Shown: positions 1 to 13,585 of the stretch, piece by piece
How positions within the stretch are numbered: the first letter of the stretch is position 1
Layout of the letters: each line of letters begins with the position of its first letter
Assembly (NCBI RefSeq): GCF_901000735.1
Contig: NC_081542.1
Location: 11,299,945 to 11,363,944, forward strand
Reading direction: 5' to 3'
DNA from: Corylus avellana
Lineage: Eukaryota > Streptophyta > Magnoliopsida > Fagales > Betulaceae
Length of the DNA: 64,000 nt
Position numbers and translations under genes: made by a program
The notes under the pieces: generated by a model
What the model saw: the letters and a program-made list of their open reading frames with translations, nothing else
Told to the model about the DNA's origin: nothing
Databases searched by the model: none

Positions 1-3000
1 ACTGATTTCCCATAGCTTATATCCACTGCAGACGCATCCCTCTCAACAGTTTGAGCATCCAATTTTTCATCAGGTGACATGCATGATACTTCCATCTGCC
101 GAGAAACAGATGCATCGTTGTTTTCATCCATGAGAACTGGCCGAACCGCTAATTCAGCGGTCATGTTGCAAATATCTTCAGAAACAGGATCAGTTGGAGA
201 TGATTCAAGCCCATTAACAACAGAGCAATTTACTGCATCAGCAACTTCCACATCCCCTCTCTCAATTTCCATTTCAGAGATCACCAAGGGTTCCTGTTGG
301 GAAGCTTTAAGATCCTCTACATCAGAAATTCCCTTTATCTGGCCTTGAGAATCAATAACATCAAATCCAAAGTTAAAATTTTCGACCTGTCTCTGATTAC
401 CAATGGAAATGTCACCAGGTTGTGCTTCTACATCACTTCTGGCTACTACAGGTTCAATATTCTGATTCATTTCACTTTCTTGAGCAACATTTGGCCAAAC
501 AGAAGATTCCATATCCTTCGCTACTTGTGAAGAAACATTGCCTTGATCATTTTCAGAAACTCTGGTTCCACTCAGATCAAATGTCTCACTATGCAAAAAT
601 ATCAATTTGGCTGTCATACCTGAAAGATACATCAACAACCCAGGTACCTTATAAACTGATGTTTAAAGCAGTTCCATAAGCAGAGTAAATTTGTTGTTCG
701 GAACTAACAATATCAAGAAAACACTATCACCAGTAAACAAATGAGTTATGAGATCTTGAGACTGGTACAGCACTATATGAACTCAGGATACATGCATTCA
801 TACTCAACTCAACTCAGCAAAGCCTTAATCCCATTTAAATTGGGATCGACTATGGATACTCGTCAACTAACCAGGGTTGGCTAAGCATTCATGTTCAGTG
901 AATTGACACAACCAAAACTGAATATCAACATTTCAAAAGTAACCTGTGATAGCCATCAGGTTGAAGAGGAAGCCGCAACCATGGAATAATTAATAGGCAG
1001 AGACATGCAAAAGAGTAACTCCTGCACGTCTTAACTGGATAACAACCGTGCTAAGCTATATCCATTTGAAATTGGGAAGATATACATAAAAAGGATACTT
1101 AGCCCATCTAAGTGGGATGCATCAATTGCTGTCATCAATTGAAGTGTATCACCAGATTTTTCCACTTTCCTTTTTTTTTTCCTTTTTTTCTTTTACGTTT
1201 AAGGGGGTTAGAACCATCGCCAGCTTCACATATATTATGTGATCACACTCTAAACACACCAACACAAAGACACACACACACACACACACAAAGGAAGAGA
1301 GAGAGAGAGAGAGAGAGAGAGTGAGCTAAAAATAAATGAATAAATAAGTTCAGATGAGGTCATGTCCAACATCTTTCACAAACAAAAATGAAACCTATAT
1401 TCTATTAGAAAAACAGAAAATTCATGCCTACATCTTGAATCTTTAGCGCTAGGAACTTACCAGTAAAAATTGGTTCATTAAATATTTCTTCTTCAAAGAA
1501 TTGTCTCAGAATAGTTGAGATCTCAGGGCGAGTGCAAGGAGCTTTCTTTCTAACGCGACGTATATCTTCAGTATTTGTCAACTGTTGACGGATTGTACTA
1601 AAGAAAAACAGGAAAGCCCATCAATAGTTTACTTGAGAGAAAAAATTTAACATAATTAGGACTATATATATATATTTGGTTAGAGTTTCCTGCAAGATAT
1701 CAAATCAGGCATGCTTACTTGGATGTTAGAAAAGAAACATTGAAACAGAATTTACTTTTAGTATTCAAAAACTGGCTACCACTCAACCCAATCCTAGTTG
1801 CTACTACGTATGTCAAAGCCACCTATGATATACTTCTTGTAAACAAATATAAGGATATAACACAGGTCATAGATAGGTTGGCCAAAGGGTATAGCCATGG
1901 AATTTAATGTCTCTTTCATGGCAGTCCAGAATATTTCTTTCGACTGGTTAATTACATGTGTGGGTGGATCTTGAACCCTCAATCTCACCATTTACCCACT
2001 GGAAGGAGATGCTATTTGAGCTAAAGCTAATAGGATAAAATTAGAAAAATTCCTAAAATAAAATTAATTATCAAAAGCAAATAGAGCAGATGTCAATGTA
2101 GGAAGTATAGGATAAAACTATGGATGATTCTGTTCCGAAAGGATTCTTTTCCTTGTAAACTACTGTTAAGATGCTATGGGTACATCATTTTTTCTTCATG
2201 CTTTTGGTCTCTTATCTACAAAAATGGGGGTAATCTCGTTCAAGACACATTCACAACAGAAGAACAAGATGAAGTAGATTGTGAAAGAGAAATAGCACTT
2301 CAGTGGGGTTTGGAAGGAGGGGAAAAAAGCTGGCATGAGACAAAATGGAAGTATTTTTCCATGTATAAGCTCCCTACTGACTTCTGTTAAATGAGCAATA
2401 AAAGCAATGTTCATGAACTAAAATGAAGATATTTTTGCCTTTCCCTTTTTAAAAAAATTATTTTCACTGAAACAGAATAGAGCACTCTAATCGAAGTAAT
2501 TCATAAAAAACTATATTCACATATCAACTACAAATGATGGTCAGTACATTTATGAGTGTAACCAAAGTAATGGACATAAAAAATAAAACATACTCGCCAT
2601 GTAAGACCATTGAATCATCCACAAGCACTTTCCTCTTCAAGACACTTGACCGGGTTGCAGTCCGGGGACGTTTTGTGGATACTTCAGGTGCAGGTGGAGT
2701 AGGCTTCATTTTCAAAACGGAAGATCTTCTTCCTACTAAAGCAACAAGATATTTGTTTTGGTCAGAGTCATATTCTACTCGGAGCTAACCTTCCAAGACA
2801 AACAGAATTGCAACTACTTTTTGCTTCCAGGAAACATGAGGGTAAAAAATCCATCAACTCATTCAACAGTGATATCATTGCTATGACATGCATGCATTAA
2901 TGAAGAGGAATTAAGAAAAAAACACTTGATACCTAAGATGGAAGACAATAAATCATCATCATCAGGAATTGACTCTGCCGTTCTCTTGGATAGCGTCATG

Positions 3001-6000
3001 CCAAAAGATTCAGCCGAGTTTAAACTCTGCACTGTTAGAGTACTTTCTGTGAAACTACGCTTTTTCCCTGTGAGTTTGATCCCAGCACTAGCTCCATCAC
3101 CCCCAGGTAGGTCTTCTCTGTCAGGTGTAGACTCCACTAGCAAATCATTTGGTTTACCAGTAAACCCCTCCGGTACAGAGAGCATCTTTTCAGGTGCAGG
3201 AAAGTCAGAAGTCCCTGAACTATTTAAATTATTCAATTGACTATCATTAGGGACCGCATAGTGCAGTTGCTCATCTAACATCCTGAAATCTGCCTGAATT
3301 TCTCCGCATGGAGCAGGTTCTAATATTTGATTTTTTGGTGAGACAATATTATCCATCAAATCAGCTGCAAGGCATTCTTCACCTAAAACAAAATGAAAAC
3401 AATTAATCAACAGATACCAGGGGTGTGTGCACAGATATGTGGGTGTTTCATGTGTGCGTCACATAGACTTATGACACTAGTTTGGATTAGTTACATGCAT
3501 TTACTTGTATAAAACGACCGCAGCCCAATACCTTCAGATAGCAAGTTACTGAGGGGGGGAAAAATGACTAATTAATCAATGCTTCAGACGGTAAATTGGA
3601 ACAACCACTAAATCAATACCTCTAAGAGATGACATGTCAGGTTGGTTTAGATGGGAGTTGCACGCCCGAAGGACGTGCAATTGATTTGATGGCATAACTT
3701 CATGAGTCTCACTCTCCTTTGGTTCCTGACAAACCAGAGATTCAACATTTACAACCTCAGGTCGCTCAGGTGATTCTGATGGACACACAGAATTTGAAAC
3801 CGATGCTTTGCTAGGGGAGCATGATCTTCCCACAACATTAGTAATATCAACATCATTGAGAATTTCAGGCTTTGGAGATGCTTGATCATCCTCCACATAG
3901 CCCTTTGATTCTAGTGCACTGGTACCACTTGAAAAATTCTTACGAACAGGATCCTCAAAATCAGAAGTGACATGAGAGCAACTAGGAGATGCAACGGTTT
4001 CATCCAACCTAACTCCTGCAGATTCTACACATTCTACATCAGGATGTACAAAGGGTGTACTAGGTTCATTGTCTATTACAACTCCATTATGTATATCTTC
4101 AGCCCTATCTGGACCATCCAATACACCAATGATACCATCTGAACATTCAGATACCAGGCGAATGCGTTTAGTTTGCTCAGTGGAATCTGCAGAAGGTGGC
4201 AGATGTCCCTGTGGCTTCACCTGTTTGATGTCCAGGTTACCCTGAGTGCAGCCATTCTCCTCAACAGAATTATGATTCAAATCATTTCCCAAAGAAAAAT
4301 TCACTGTACTTTTATTCCCAGGATGAAGATCTGACTTTCTGCAAGCATTTTCCCCTGCAACTAATTCTGTTAAATTATGATCTAATTCCATATGATCATC
4401 ACAGGCCATAGCCTCCTGAACACTGGCCAAATCTGGCTCTCCCAGTAATCCAGGAGTAGATGGGGCCTGAGCATACTCAACAAATTTGGTATCTGTGGCT
4501 AGGCCATAAACCTGTTTGCAAAAGGGAGATTATATTTATAAGTCGAAAACAAACAAAAAAACATTTAGGGTCAGAATATAATTTTGAATATTCATATAAA
4601 CCTGATTTCCATTGCCATTCATTTGTATGGCTTCTGAAGCTTCAGTTATCCCTTCATAACTTCCATCCTTTGTCAGAAGTGTATCTGATTGGACAGACGC
4701 CTGAGGATCAATACTGCAATGAATAAATCAACAAGGTATGTCAGGAAATTCAGTGATCAAGATGATTCCATGGATGAAGCAGCAGAGAACACATCCACAG
4801 CAACAATGACCTAAAAACGTTACAGCACCTTAGGTCCTTGTAGTGAGGACATGAAAGATATAGAGCAAAACAAGTCAACATAAAGAGGAAAACAAGCAAA
4901 TCTCGACTTTATAAGTCATTATACAGGCAAACCACTCACATTTTCATCTGAAAACTTTTTTTTTTCTCTTTTGATTAGGTAACACGTACTATGGGTCTTG
5001 AATCCCAATCTCACCCTACACTCCTATGGAGGAGGAAGTGTCATTTGAGTCAGAGCTCCTTGAAACCATTTGACAAAGAAAAAACATATAAGCCATCTAT
5101 GTACACCAAAGTCATCAAGTAACGTACCCAAATCCAAACTACAAAGGCCAGCTGTTAAAGAGGACCAAGATGAGCACAAAGACTCCAGATACACCATGGA
5201 ACGAGGGATTCAAAAAAAAAAAAAAAAACATAGTAATGCTGAGGGGTAATCATTCAGCCAGGTCAAACTTCCCAAAAATTGGAATGATGGCTATGGCTAA
5301 CAGTCATAGTACGGATTCACCTAAAAAGGATATAGCCCGTAACACTCAACAAGCAGTCCACAGAAAAAAATTATTGATTCCTTCTTGATTATACAAACTT
5401 TTTTTCTTTTGCTTTTACCATCAACTCCTCAGGAAAAGAAGTTTCAATGCAACCAAGAAAACATATATGAGTGGACCAAAAATTATTTTTGATAATTGAG
5501 AATGGGACCAAAAATTATTGACCATACAATAAATTCATCATCAAAACAAATCATGAAACAAGCCCAAACATAAACTTGCAAACAGTAAGATCAATGTCAA
5601 TTACCAACCAGGAAATAGTAAATATGCACTTAATATTTTATTCTACAAAAACTTAAAACTACCATGGTTCCTAGACATAATATTATACTATTCTGTTCTT
5701 TTTTCTTCTCTCCTTTTAGCTAAGTAAAACTGTACAAAGATAATGACCAGATAAAGGGCACAACTCAAGTACACAACAAGCATAAGGGACCCCCAAAAAA
5801 TCAAAGTAAAAAACTTAGAAGGCTCCAAGAATCTTAAGAAGAGGAAAGGGCAATCTCTCCACGCCATCATCCAATAAAAAATCAAACAAATGCTTGAATA
5901 TATTTTAGAGTACCTGCCTCTACAATAAAAAATGAGTAGAATAATCAATGGTATAAGTAAATATGCAGTCTACAAATGCTTGCATGCGCAAAATACAATC

Positions 6001-9000
6001 AGGGAGGATTTTAAATCATTATTCTATTACATACAGATATAAGGAACTTACTCTGAAACTCCATCATGCCCCGGAGCTACAACCTTGCTTAAGAGCAGTT
6101 CCTGTTTGTCAAAAGTTTAAGAAAAAATAATAGAAATAAATTAATAAGTGACACAAATAATACAACAACTAGGTTAGTCAATACAAGCATAAGCTGCAAA
6201 TGGCACAAGGAAAAGCTACATATAGCACCCAAAATGAAAATAATAACAGGGGCTAGAAGAGAAACCCGGAAAACCACTGTACATAAATCTGGACATGGTT
6301 GCACTGCAGTTACCTCATCAAGGTCCAAACCAATCTGAGAAGTGTCACCATCACCAAACCGCTCTAAAAAGAAACCACAAAATGTAAGAATTAGTTTTAT
6401 TTGTCCATACATAATCAAAAAATAACTGCATCACGCCATGACATACAAAAATCCAAAAAGTACTAACCGTCCAATCCAAACTGTGATGTTGAGTAAACCA
6501 CACCCGCCATGGTATCTTGGAGTGTAATCTGCTCCTTTGTACTGACGTGATGATCAACATAATTACTGCAAGAAAGTTCATTGTTTATACACAAGAAAAA
6601 AATAAAAATAAAAAAAATCCTCTACTTGAGCATCAATAGAGGAATTCAACCAAGCACGATACATAAATAGATCCAATTCATAATAGTGCATTGCAGGCAC
6701 CTCAAGTGTTCTAATCCTAAAAATATCAACCAGACAGATATAGGCACTTTAACATTTTTCTTTGTCAATCAACTTATCCAATAAATAATAGAATGGCTAC
6801 AACATGAAATGATCATTCTCCACAAACATTTGGACCTGCAAATGGAAAACAATAAACAGAACCACTTCAAGTATGCCTCAAGAAACATTACAACATCCAG
6901 GCCCATCTAGGATAATTTGTTCATTAAAGTATAAAACATAATGTGCAACATGCAACAGCTTCAATTAGGAAAACAAATCCTGAATATTCTGGAACTAACC
7001 CCTGAAAATTTTCATTATCTGGCAGCTCAAAGTCGTCAAGATCAAAAGTCTCTGGCAAGGTGATGGAATGGTATGGTGCAGTAGACTCTTCAGGTGGTAA
7101 GTCAACAGCAGTGGAGCGAAAAGCTTGCTTTATCTTAAGCAAAGCCTCACTGCAATCATCAAAAAGGTAATTTACCTTTCTAGAATATATCCTCACCACA
7201 CCAAGCAGCAGATGGCTGGACAATCGGAGTGCAATTGGTACTTCAGGAAAAAGAATCGAATCTGCTCAAATAAAATGAACCATGTAAATTAGGCAAGTTG
7301 AGAAAAGAATTAAAAATCAAAACCAGAGACAACCAAACAAGGCGGAAAGATTCAAAACAAAATCTTTGATTGTTATATCATATTATCTCGTTTCTTTGAA
7401 ATCGGAGATTCACCATCAATAACAGATTAGTAAATGCACACAAATAGTTCACATTAGCAAGAAAATGCTCCAAGCTCAATGAGATTCTCCAACCAATTAA
7501 ATCGGTGCAGCTAGTCCACAAGTTAACATGGCAATTCACCAACAAACACAGAAAAGAAAATATTTTTAAATTAAAACTTTTTTTTTTACAAGTATTTTTG
7601 CATTAAAAAATTTCACACCAGCAAGAAGAGATCTCCAAAGCATAAGAAATCTTCCTCACAAGTAATTGATGGCAACCACTCCCCCACAACCTTCATTTCA
7701 GACCAACAAGAACATTCTCAAAGAGAATGCCATCTAACCCCAAAATGTATCAAAAAGGTTCCAATCCAAGGAACCTCCCACCCTAAAGCTCCAAGAAGAC
7801 AAACACAAACGTCAGAGAGACTGGAGAATCTTTTTTTTTTATGAATAATAATTTATTAGAATAAAGGGCAAAGACCTCGTACACGAAAAATATACAAGAG
7901 ATACAACCACCCTAAAGGTGTCTGAAACCTAAAAAGTTAACATGATCTACAAGATTCGAAGAGGAGAAATAAGGAACATAGACTACAGTCTAAGAGAGAT
8001 CTCAAAGAGGAGGAAAGCCTGGAGAATCATAAAAATATCAAATAGTACAACAACAATGAATGCTGGAAACACCATATAAAACGCTGATCAAGTGTAGATC
8101 AGCCGGCTAAGGCAAGCCAACAGCTACGTTCACAATTGACAATCCTAATCGCATGTCATTCAAGTCTATAATCATGTTGTCGGGCTCAAACCACTCAACC
8201 AGACATGTAACATGGCACTATGCTCAAAAGCATGTGATATTGGTGGTTGAACATCATTACATTGCCCCATATTTTTTTTTCCAGAAATTAAACAAATTAA
8301 CAATATAATTAAACCAGCTCACAATTCACAAAGCCAAATCTGGAAAATGTTATCATATTCAACAAATAACCAAATAGATCAAGAATTGCCGCAACTGCAG
8401 CCATGAAGCCGTTAGCTGGACATGCTATTTAAAATAATCCATGTTTTAACTTTTTTAAGAAAATTAACTAACACAAATCAACCATATATATACTTAGATT
8501 TACATCTAAAAAGTTTTCTGACAACTGTCTGTCCAAAATGCCTTGCGCATAAATATATATCTACTTAACAGGTAAGCATACAATATTGTTTTGACAAGTA
8601 ATCGATATATCATTAAAAGAGTAAGGCGTCCCTAGGTAGACAGAAAGTATACATGAGAAAACACCAAGGTAGAAGAAGAAAAAAAAAACAAGAAAATCAT
8701 GATCACTAATCATTGCAGGAGAAACAAAAGCAATTGTCCAAAGATACATAGAAAAATAAAGCCTTAATCCCCTCCAAGGACCTCTCATGATCCTCAAAAC
8801 TTGTCATTTACCTAGAGAGGACAAATTGTGTCCATTATGTGAGTGCCACGGTAAGAAGACAGAATACATCAAAGTAATAATAACAAATTATAAATTACTA
8901 AACGCTTAAATCAAAGTTTTCCAAATCCCAAAAATGTTAGATGAGGCATATGTTGAAGATGGAAACTATCTATGGGCTATGATTTGGTCCTCCTTGATTT

Positions 9001-9127
9001 ATGTGTATTATTATTCTGATTTGACTTGATTGTAATATTTCATTATTTCTTTCCATATTAGTCAATAGGTCTTTTCTATTTAAATCTATGTAACCGTATG
9101 AAAGTGAATCATAGAATAAGATTTTTT

Positions 9128-9176
<49 letters not shown>

Positions 9177-12100
9177 GCTTAATTTCAAAGCAGAAGTCCT
9201 ATGTTCAAACCCTTTCTCCATCATTCATCTCCTATTTCAATTAAATATTCCAAGTGTTGTGTTGGGCCTCACCTATTAAAGGGGAATTTGAGACCACACA
9301 TGAGTGTTAAAGTATTGACTAAATAATTAAATACATCTCCCTATCTCTACTTCAAAAAGTCTCTCCAAAGGCCTTTGGTTGTGTTTGCTTTGTTCATATT
9401 CATGGTCCTACTCGGGATAAGTTAGACCCTCAAGCCCTCAAATGTGTCATTGTGGGTTATTCTCCTACCTAGAAGGGGTACAAATGTTATCACCCCTCAT
9501 TGAGAAAACAGTTTCTCTCAATGGATGTCACTGTCTTTGAAACACAATCATATTTTAGTTCATCCCAAACTCCTCTCCATGAAACACAATCATATTTTAC
9601 TTCATCCCAAACTCCTCTCCAGAGAAAGAGTCAAAATGAAGAGGATTTTTTACTATGTTAACCGTTCCTACTCCTATGCATGGGCAGGAGAAACAACAAC
9701 TTACTAATAAGTCTCCTACTGAACCTACTGATAAGTCATTTGTGCCGCCTATGGAAGAGTTGAAAGTTTAATCCAGACACCAAAAAAGTAAAATCATTCA
9801 TGATGCTACATGACAAGCATCTTATCCTAACTCAAGTAATACAACTTCCTATTTCTGAGAAGAATTCAATAATACCTGTTGTTGATTATAAAAGTCTACC
9901 TATTGCACAACGAAAAGGAGCCAGTTCATGCACACGCTATCTCATTTCTGATTTTGTTTCCTATCAACATTTGTCACCGTCATATTGTTCATTTGTGTCC
10001 AAATTGACATCTATGCCTATCCCTAGAAATCTACGAGAGGCACTTAAAGATCCAATGTGGAGGATAGCACTGCAGGAAGAGCTCTTCACAAAAACAAGAC
10101 TTGGGATCTTATTAAATTACCTAATGGGAAGAAGGTTGTTAGATGCAAGTGGGTGTTCACTGTCAAACATAAAGCCGACGGTTCTGTGGAACAAAACAAG
10201 GCCAGATTTGTTGCAAAAAGTTTTATACAAACCTATGGGATTGATTATGAGGAAACATTTGTTCTAGTAGCAAAAATGAACTCAACTAGAGTTCATTATG
10301 AGGAAACATTTGTTCTAGTAGCAAAAATGAACCCAACTAGAGTTCTACTTTCTATAGTTGCGAACTTGGATTGGCCTCTACATCAATTTGATGTAAAAAA
10401 TGCATTTCTTCATGGAGATCTAGAAAGAGAAGTATACATGAAAATTCCTCCTGGATTGGCAAAATTCATCCTCAATGGGAAAAGTGTGCAAACTAAAGAA
10501 GACTTTGTATGGCCTAAAACAATCTCCATGTGCATGGTTTGAATGGTTTTCCTTGGCTAAGCAGAGATTTGGTTACAAGCAAAGTCGAGCTTATCATACA
10601 CTTTTTACAAGCTCGCAAGTGCTCTTTGGCACATGATTTTTCAGCGATTTGGGTTGCATTGGGTCATGCCTTGCAGGGTGAGGGCCTTGTTTGCTAGTTG
10701 GTGGTCGGGAGGACGTTCTCGCAGCGCGGTTGTGTGGAAGATGATCCCTCTATGTCTTATGTGGTGTATTTGGAATGAAAGAAATGCTAGATGTTTTGAA
10801 AATTCCACTAGGACCATAGAGGAATTGACCCATTTCTTCTTCTTTACTCTTTACTCTTGGACGGCCGCTTGGCTAACTCCTTTAGTGATTAGTTTCTCTG
10901 ATTTTCTTTTTCATTTCTCCCCCTCCTAGGCGCTCTATGTTTATACTTCCCGTGTATGTGGGTTGCGCCCCTCTGCGCTCTTTTTATATATCATCATTAC
11001 TTATCAAAAAAAAATTTCAATCAAAGAAATGTAACAGCTTTAATTGTGTATGTTGATGATATTTTCATAACAAGAAATGATGATGGGGAGATAAAGAACT
11101 TAAAACACTCTGTTGCTAACGAGTCTGAAATAAAGAACTTGTGTAGTTTGAAGTACTTTCACAGCATTGAGGTAGCAAGGTCAAAGCATGGTATATTTAT
11201 CTCCCAACAAAAACATATACTTGATCTTCTCAAGGAAACAAGATTGCTCGAATGCAAAGCCACTGATAATTCAGTAGAGGTGAATGTTAAACTGGGAGAA
11301 ACTAGAAAGAGTCCTCTGGTGGATAAAGACAAGATATCAACGATTGGTTTGCCGATTGCTTAATTTATCTCACACATGTCCTTGCATATGTTGTTAGTGT
11401 GGTGAGTCAATTTATGCATTCTCCATGAAAGCCTCATATGGAAGTAGTTTACCGCATCCTTCATTACATAAAATCATCGCAAAGTAAGGGACTATTGGTT
11501 TCTCAACATTATCATTTGAAAATAGAAGCCTATAAAGATGTAGATCAGGCTAGCTCAATTATGAATCGACGGTCCACATCAGGGTATTGGACATTTGTGG
11601 GAGGTATTTTGGTTACATGGCGTAGCATGAAAGAATTAGTGGCTTCCAGATCCAGTGCAGAGGCAAAATTTAGAGCCATGGCTCATGGAGTGTGTGAAAC
11701 ATCATGGTTGAAAATACTCTTGAAAGAGCTTAGGTTTGACTCCAAGGATTCTATGCGATTGTATTAGGACAATAAAGCGGCAATCAGTATTGCTCATAAT
11801 CTAGTCCAACATGACTGAACCAAGCATGTTGAAATTGATTTGACACTTTATTCGAAAAACTCTGAATATGTATCATCTGCAAACGATATGGAAACAACTT
11901 GCAAATATCTTGACAAAATGGATGTTTAGTAGTGTTCTTCATTTAGCCTTATGCAAGCTGGGCATGCAAGACATCTATGCCCAAGCTTGAGGGGGAGTGT
12001 TGAAGATGGAAACTATCAATATGATTTGGTCCTCCTTGATTTATGCTTATTATTATTATGATTTGATCTAATTGTAATATTTCATTATTTCTTTCCATAT

Positions 12101-13585
12101 TAGTATGTAGGTCTCTTCTATTTAAACCTATGTAACCATATGAAGGTGAATCATTGAATAAGAGTTTTTCTTCTCTCTCTCTCTCTCTCTTTCTTTCTTT
12201 TCTACTGCATATATGTGATGCCAATAGAATGTTTCAGTAGACTGGTAGTTTCTATTTTGGAGGGGAAGAAAAATGAAGAGGTAGCCGTGATGGAGATAGC
12301 AATGTGAATCTGGCTTTTACACCAAGGCCAATGTTTCTTGGACAAATGGTATCTCCTCCCCCAAAAATGGGGGAAGGAGGGAGACTTCCCATCCAGGTAC
12401 CTGAACTATCTTTACCTAAAAAAAAAAAAAATCTGGCTTTTATTATACTAATGGCAATTCAATACTGCTGGTCATGGGGGGTGCTTTGCAGGTAAGCTTA
12501 CTAAAATTATTTTAAGAAAAGGTTTTGATTTAACTTCAAAATTGGGATTGTTGAACCCTGCAGTATTTATATTCATTAAAAAAAAAAAAAAAAAGAGTTT
12601 GGCTCCATTACCCATTTTTCATCAAAAGAAAAGGTATAAAATCATAAATACCTCAATTACCACTCAATGTTATGTTTAAAAACTTTCACAAACTCTGTAT
12701 AGAAAAGACAAACATAATGCCTGGGAACATACAAGAAGTATACAGTAACAGGCCCTTTTTTGCCAATTAGGGTTTTAGATTAGTTACAGGGCACTAGCTT
12801 ACGGGTAATACAGCTAATTAAGGATTCAATGACATTAATGAAAATTAATGTATCATTTACACGTACTCCATCAGTATTAGACTATTTTCAACTAACAAAA
12901 AATTATTAATTTTCTACTGTTTATAATATTAGTTAAAACTTTAAAAATGATTACCTTTCCATCAAAAGATTTTAAAAAAAAATACCATACTAGATTACCA
13001 GTATTATAACCTTTCCAACTGGACTATGTATCGAGTCTTGATTTGCTTTCTCAATAGGAACAACTAAACTTTATTCTACAGGCCACTAGAAAGCATTAAC
13101 TAGTGACATTCAAATACAGGCCCCCAGAAGGCTGCTGGAACATGAGAAAAGAATAAAATCAGTAAAAAAATGACAATTTTTAAAATCCAGTACCCACATA
13201 AACAACAAGGAAACCCACTTCTAATTGAGACAAGTTTGTCACGTAAACCCTCTTCAGAAAAACCAAAACAACATAACAACATACAGCTTAATGTTCCCCT
13301 TTTTTTTCTTCTCATTTCGTCTAGTTAAGGCAAGTTCTCCACTATTTGACAAAAACCAAAAGAACAAAGCTTAATTTTTCATTTCTTCTATTTTCCTCAG
13401 CTTCCTCGAGAACGAAACATAACATAATCAAAAGCATATAAATTAAGGGATTAAGACTGACCTACGGAGACGCCAATATCGGTATCGGCGACCTGATTCT
13501 TCCGTAGCTTCCTCTCCAAATGAGCCGCTATCCATATCGTCCCGAGTGGGCCTTTCTTGGCCAATATAAACTGAGAATAAAACAT
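1..13585 (-). CDS. SYN4: Sister chromatid cohesion protein, RAD21/SYN4-type kleisin (C-terminal end cut by window)
   Basis: Alpha-kleisin subunit of nuclear cohesin; it bridges the SMC1/SMC3 heads and is cleaved by separase. I reconstructed 11 exons, all in phase: 13462-13585, 7000-7261, 6468-6565, 6314-6363, 6052-6101, 4602-4713, 3620-4511, 2933-3382, 2594-2732, 1461-1597 and <1-619. The start ATG (13585-13583) opens with [20 protein letters not shown], the canonical Rad21/Rec8 N-terminus, followed by [18 protein letters not shown] and [17 protein letters not shown]. The middle is long, acidic and poorly conserved, as usual for the family. [16 protein letters not shown] and the [16 protein letters not shown] region precede the missing C-terminal winged helix. 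About 936 codons are in the window; the Arabidopsis protein is about 1,030 residues. Assignment to SYN4 (RAD21.3) rather than another RAD21 paralogue rests on the GLDLDE/ELLLSK region and length. Intron 1 is 6.2 kb and full of retroelements; 12212-13461 within it shows only AT-rich DNA. Confidence 0.93.
1265..1321. repeat. Compound (CA)n/(GA)n microsatellite
   Basis: An ACACAC run passes directly into a GAGAGA run. It lies in the SYN4 intron between the exons at 1-619 and 1461-1597 and has no coding role. Confidence 0.85.
1945..2030 (-). mobile_element. tRNA-derived SINE fragment
   Basis: Read on the minus strand, TTAGCTCAAATAGCATC (A-box-like) is followed about 45 bases later by GGGTTCAAGATCC (B-box-like), the split Pol III promoter layout of plant SINEs. 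Limits are approximate; no clear target duplication was seen. It lies in a SYN4 intron. Confidence 0.5.
4959..5062 (-). mobile_element. tRNA-derived SINE
   Basis: On the minus strand GAGCTCTGACTCAAATGACA (A-box side) precedes GGGATTCAAGACCC (B box). The element ends in an A-rich tail, seen as a T run at 4959-4968 on the plus strand. It is related to the fragments at 1945-2030 and 15915-16030 and lies in the SYN4 intron between the exons at 4602-4713 and 6052-6101. Confidence 0.55.
7831..8018 (-). mobile_element. Short L1-type retroposon tail with 10-bp target duplication
   Basis: The 188-bp insertion is flanked by perfect copies of CTGGAGAATC (7821-7830 and 8019-8028). On the minus strand it ends in a poly(A) tail (T10 at 7831-7840), and its text resembles the 3' UTR of plant L1 elements. 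It is heavily 5'-truncated and noncoding, and sits in SYN4 intron 1. Confidence 0.7.
8575..8800 (-). mobile_element. 5'-truncated L1 (LINE) 3' end
   Basis: On the minus strand, broken frames read [17 protein letters not shown], resembling the extreme C-terminus of plant L1 ORF2 (compare [20 protein letters not shown] at 10.8 kb here). A 3' UTR follows that ends TTTAATGATATATCGATTAC. No target duplication was found. Located in SYN4 intron 1. Confidence 0.55.
9362..11990 (+). pseudogene. Copia pol remnant (integrase end, reverse transcriptase, RNase H)
   Basis: A broken polyprotein reads through several frames. It has the integrase C-terminal segment with GCVCFVH, the RT start [20 protein letters not shown] and [17 protein letters not shown], the catalytic motif YVDDIFIT, and an RNase H region with [11 protein letters not shown] and [12 protein letters not shown]. 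It is disabled by stops, frameshifts, an L1 insertion inside RT, and an in-frame 51-bp tandem duplication at about 10244-10345 that repeats [11 protein letters not shown]. The element cannot encode a working enzyme. Confidence 0.9.
10611..11015 (+). mobile_element. 5'-truncated L1 (LINE) nested in the copia RT
   Basis: It interrupts the copia RT between the [13 protein letters not shown] and [12 protein letters not shown] segments. It encodes the last part of L1 ORF2 ([19 protein letters not shown]), then a stop, a 3' UTR ending TACTTATC, and A9. The right end is the poly(A) tail; the left end is inferred from where copia homology stops. No obvious target duplication. Confidence 0.75.

Larger units (their letters stand above)
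8951..12206 (+). mobile_element. Degenerate Ty1/copia LTR retrotransposon inserted in SYN4 intron 1
   Basis: Two LTRs starting TGTTGAAGATGGAAACTATC lie at 8951-~9175 and 11998-12206. A polypurine tract, CTTGAGGGGGAG, directly precedes the right LTR. The whole is bounded by GCATA at 8946-8950 and 12207-12211, a 5-bp target duplication. The last LTR base looks changed from A to T (ends CTACT). The LTRs differ at many positions, so the insertion is old. Gag, protease and most of integrase are missing. It is transcribed opposite to SYN4. Confidence 0.88.

Noticed and set aside
780..885. CAACTCAACTCAGC...GGGATCGACTATGG block
   Set aside because: It resembles a common dispersed plant repeat, but I could not define its ends or class.
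9176..9230. tRNA-like stretch (GTTCAAACCC) just after the left copia LTR
   Set aside because: Only a B-box-like word is clear. No full cloverleaf can be drawn; it is probably a SINE scrap.
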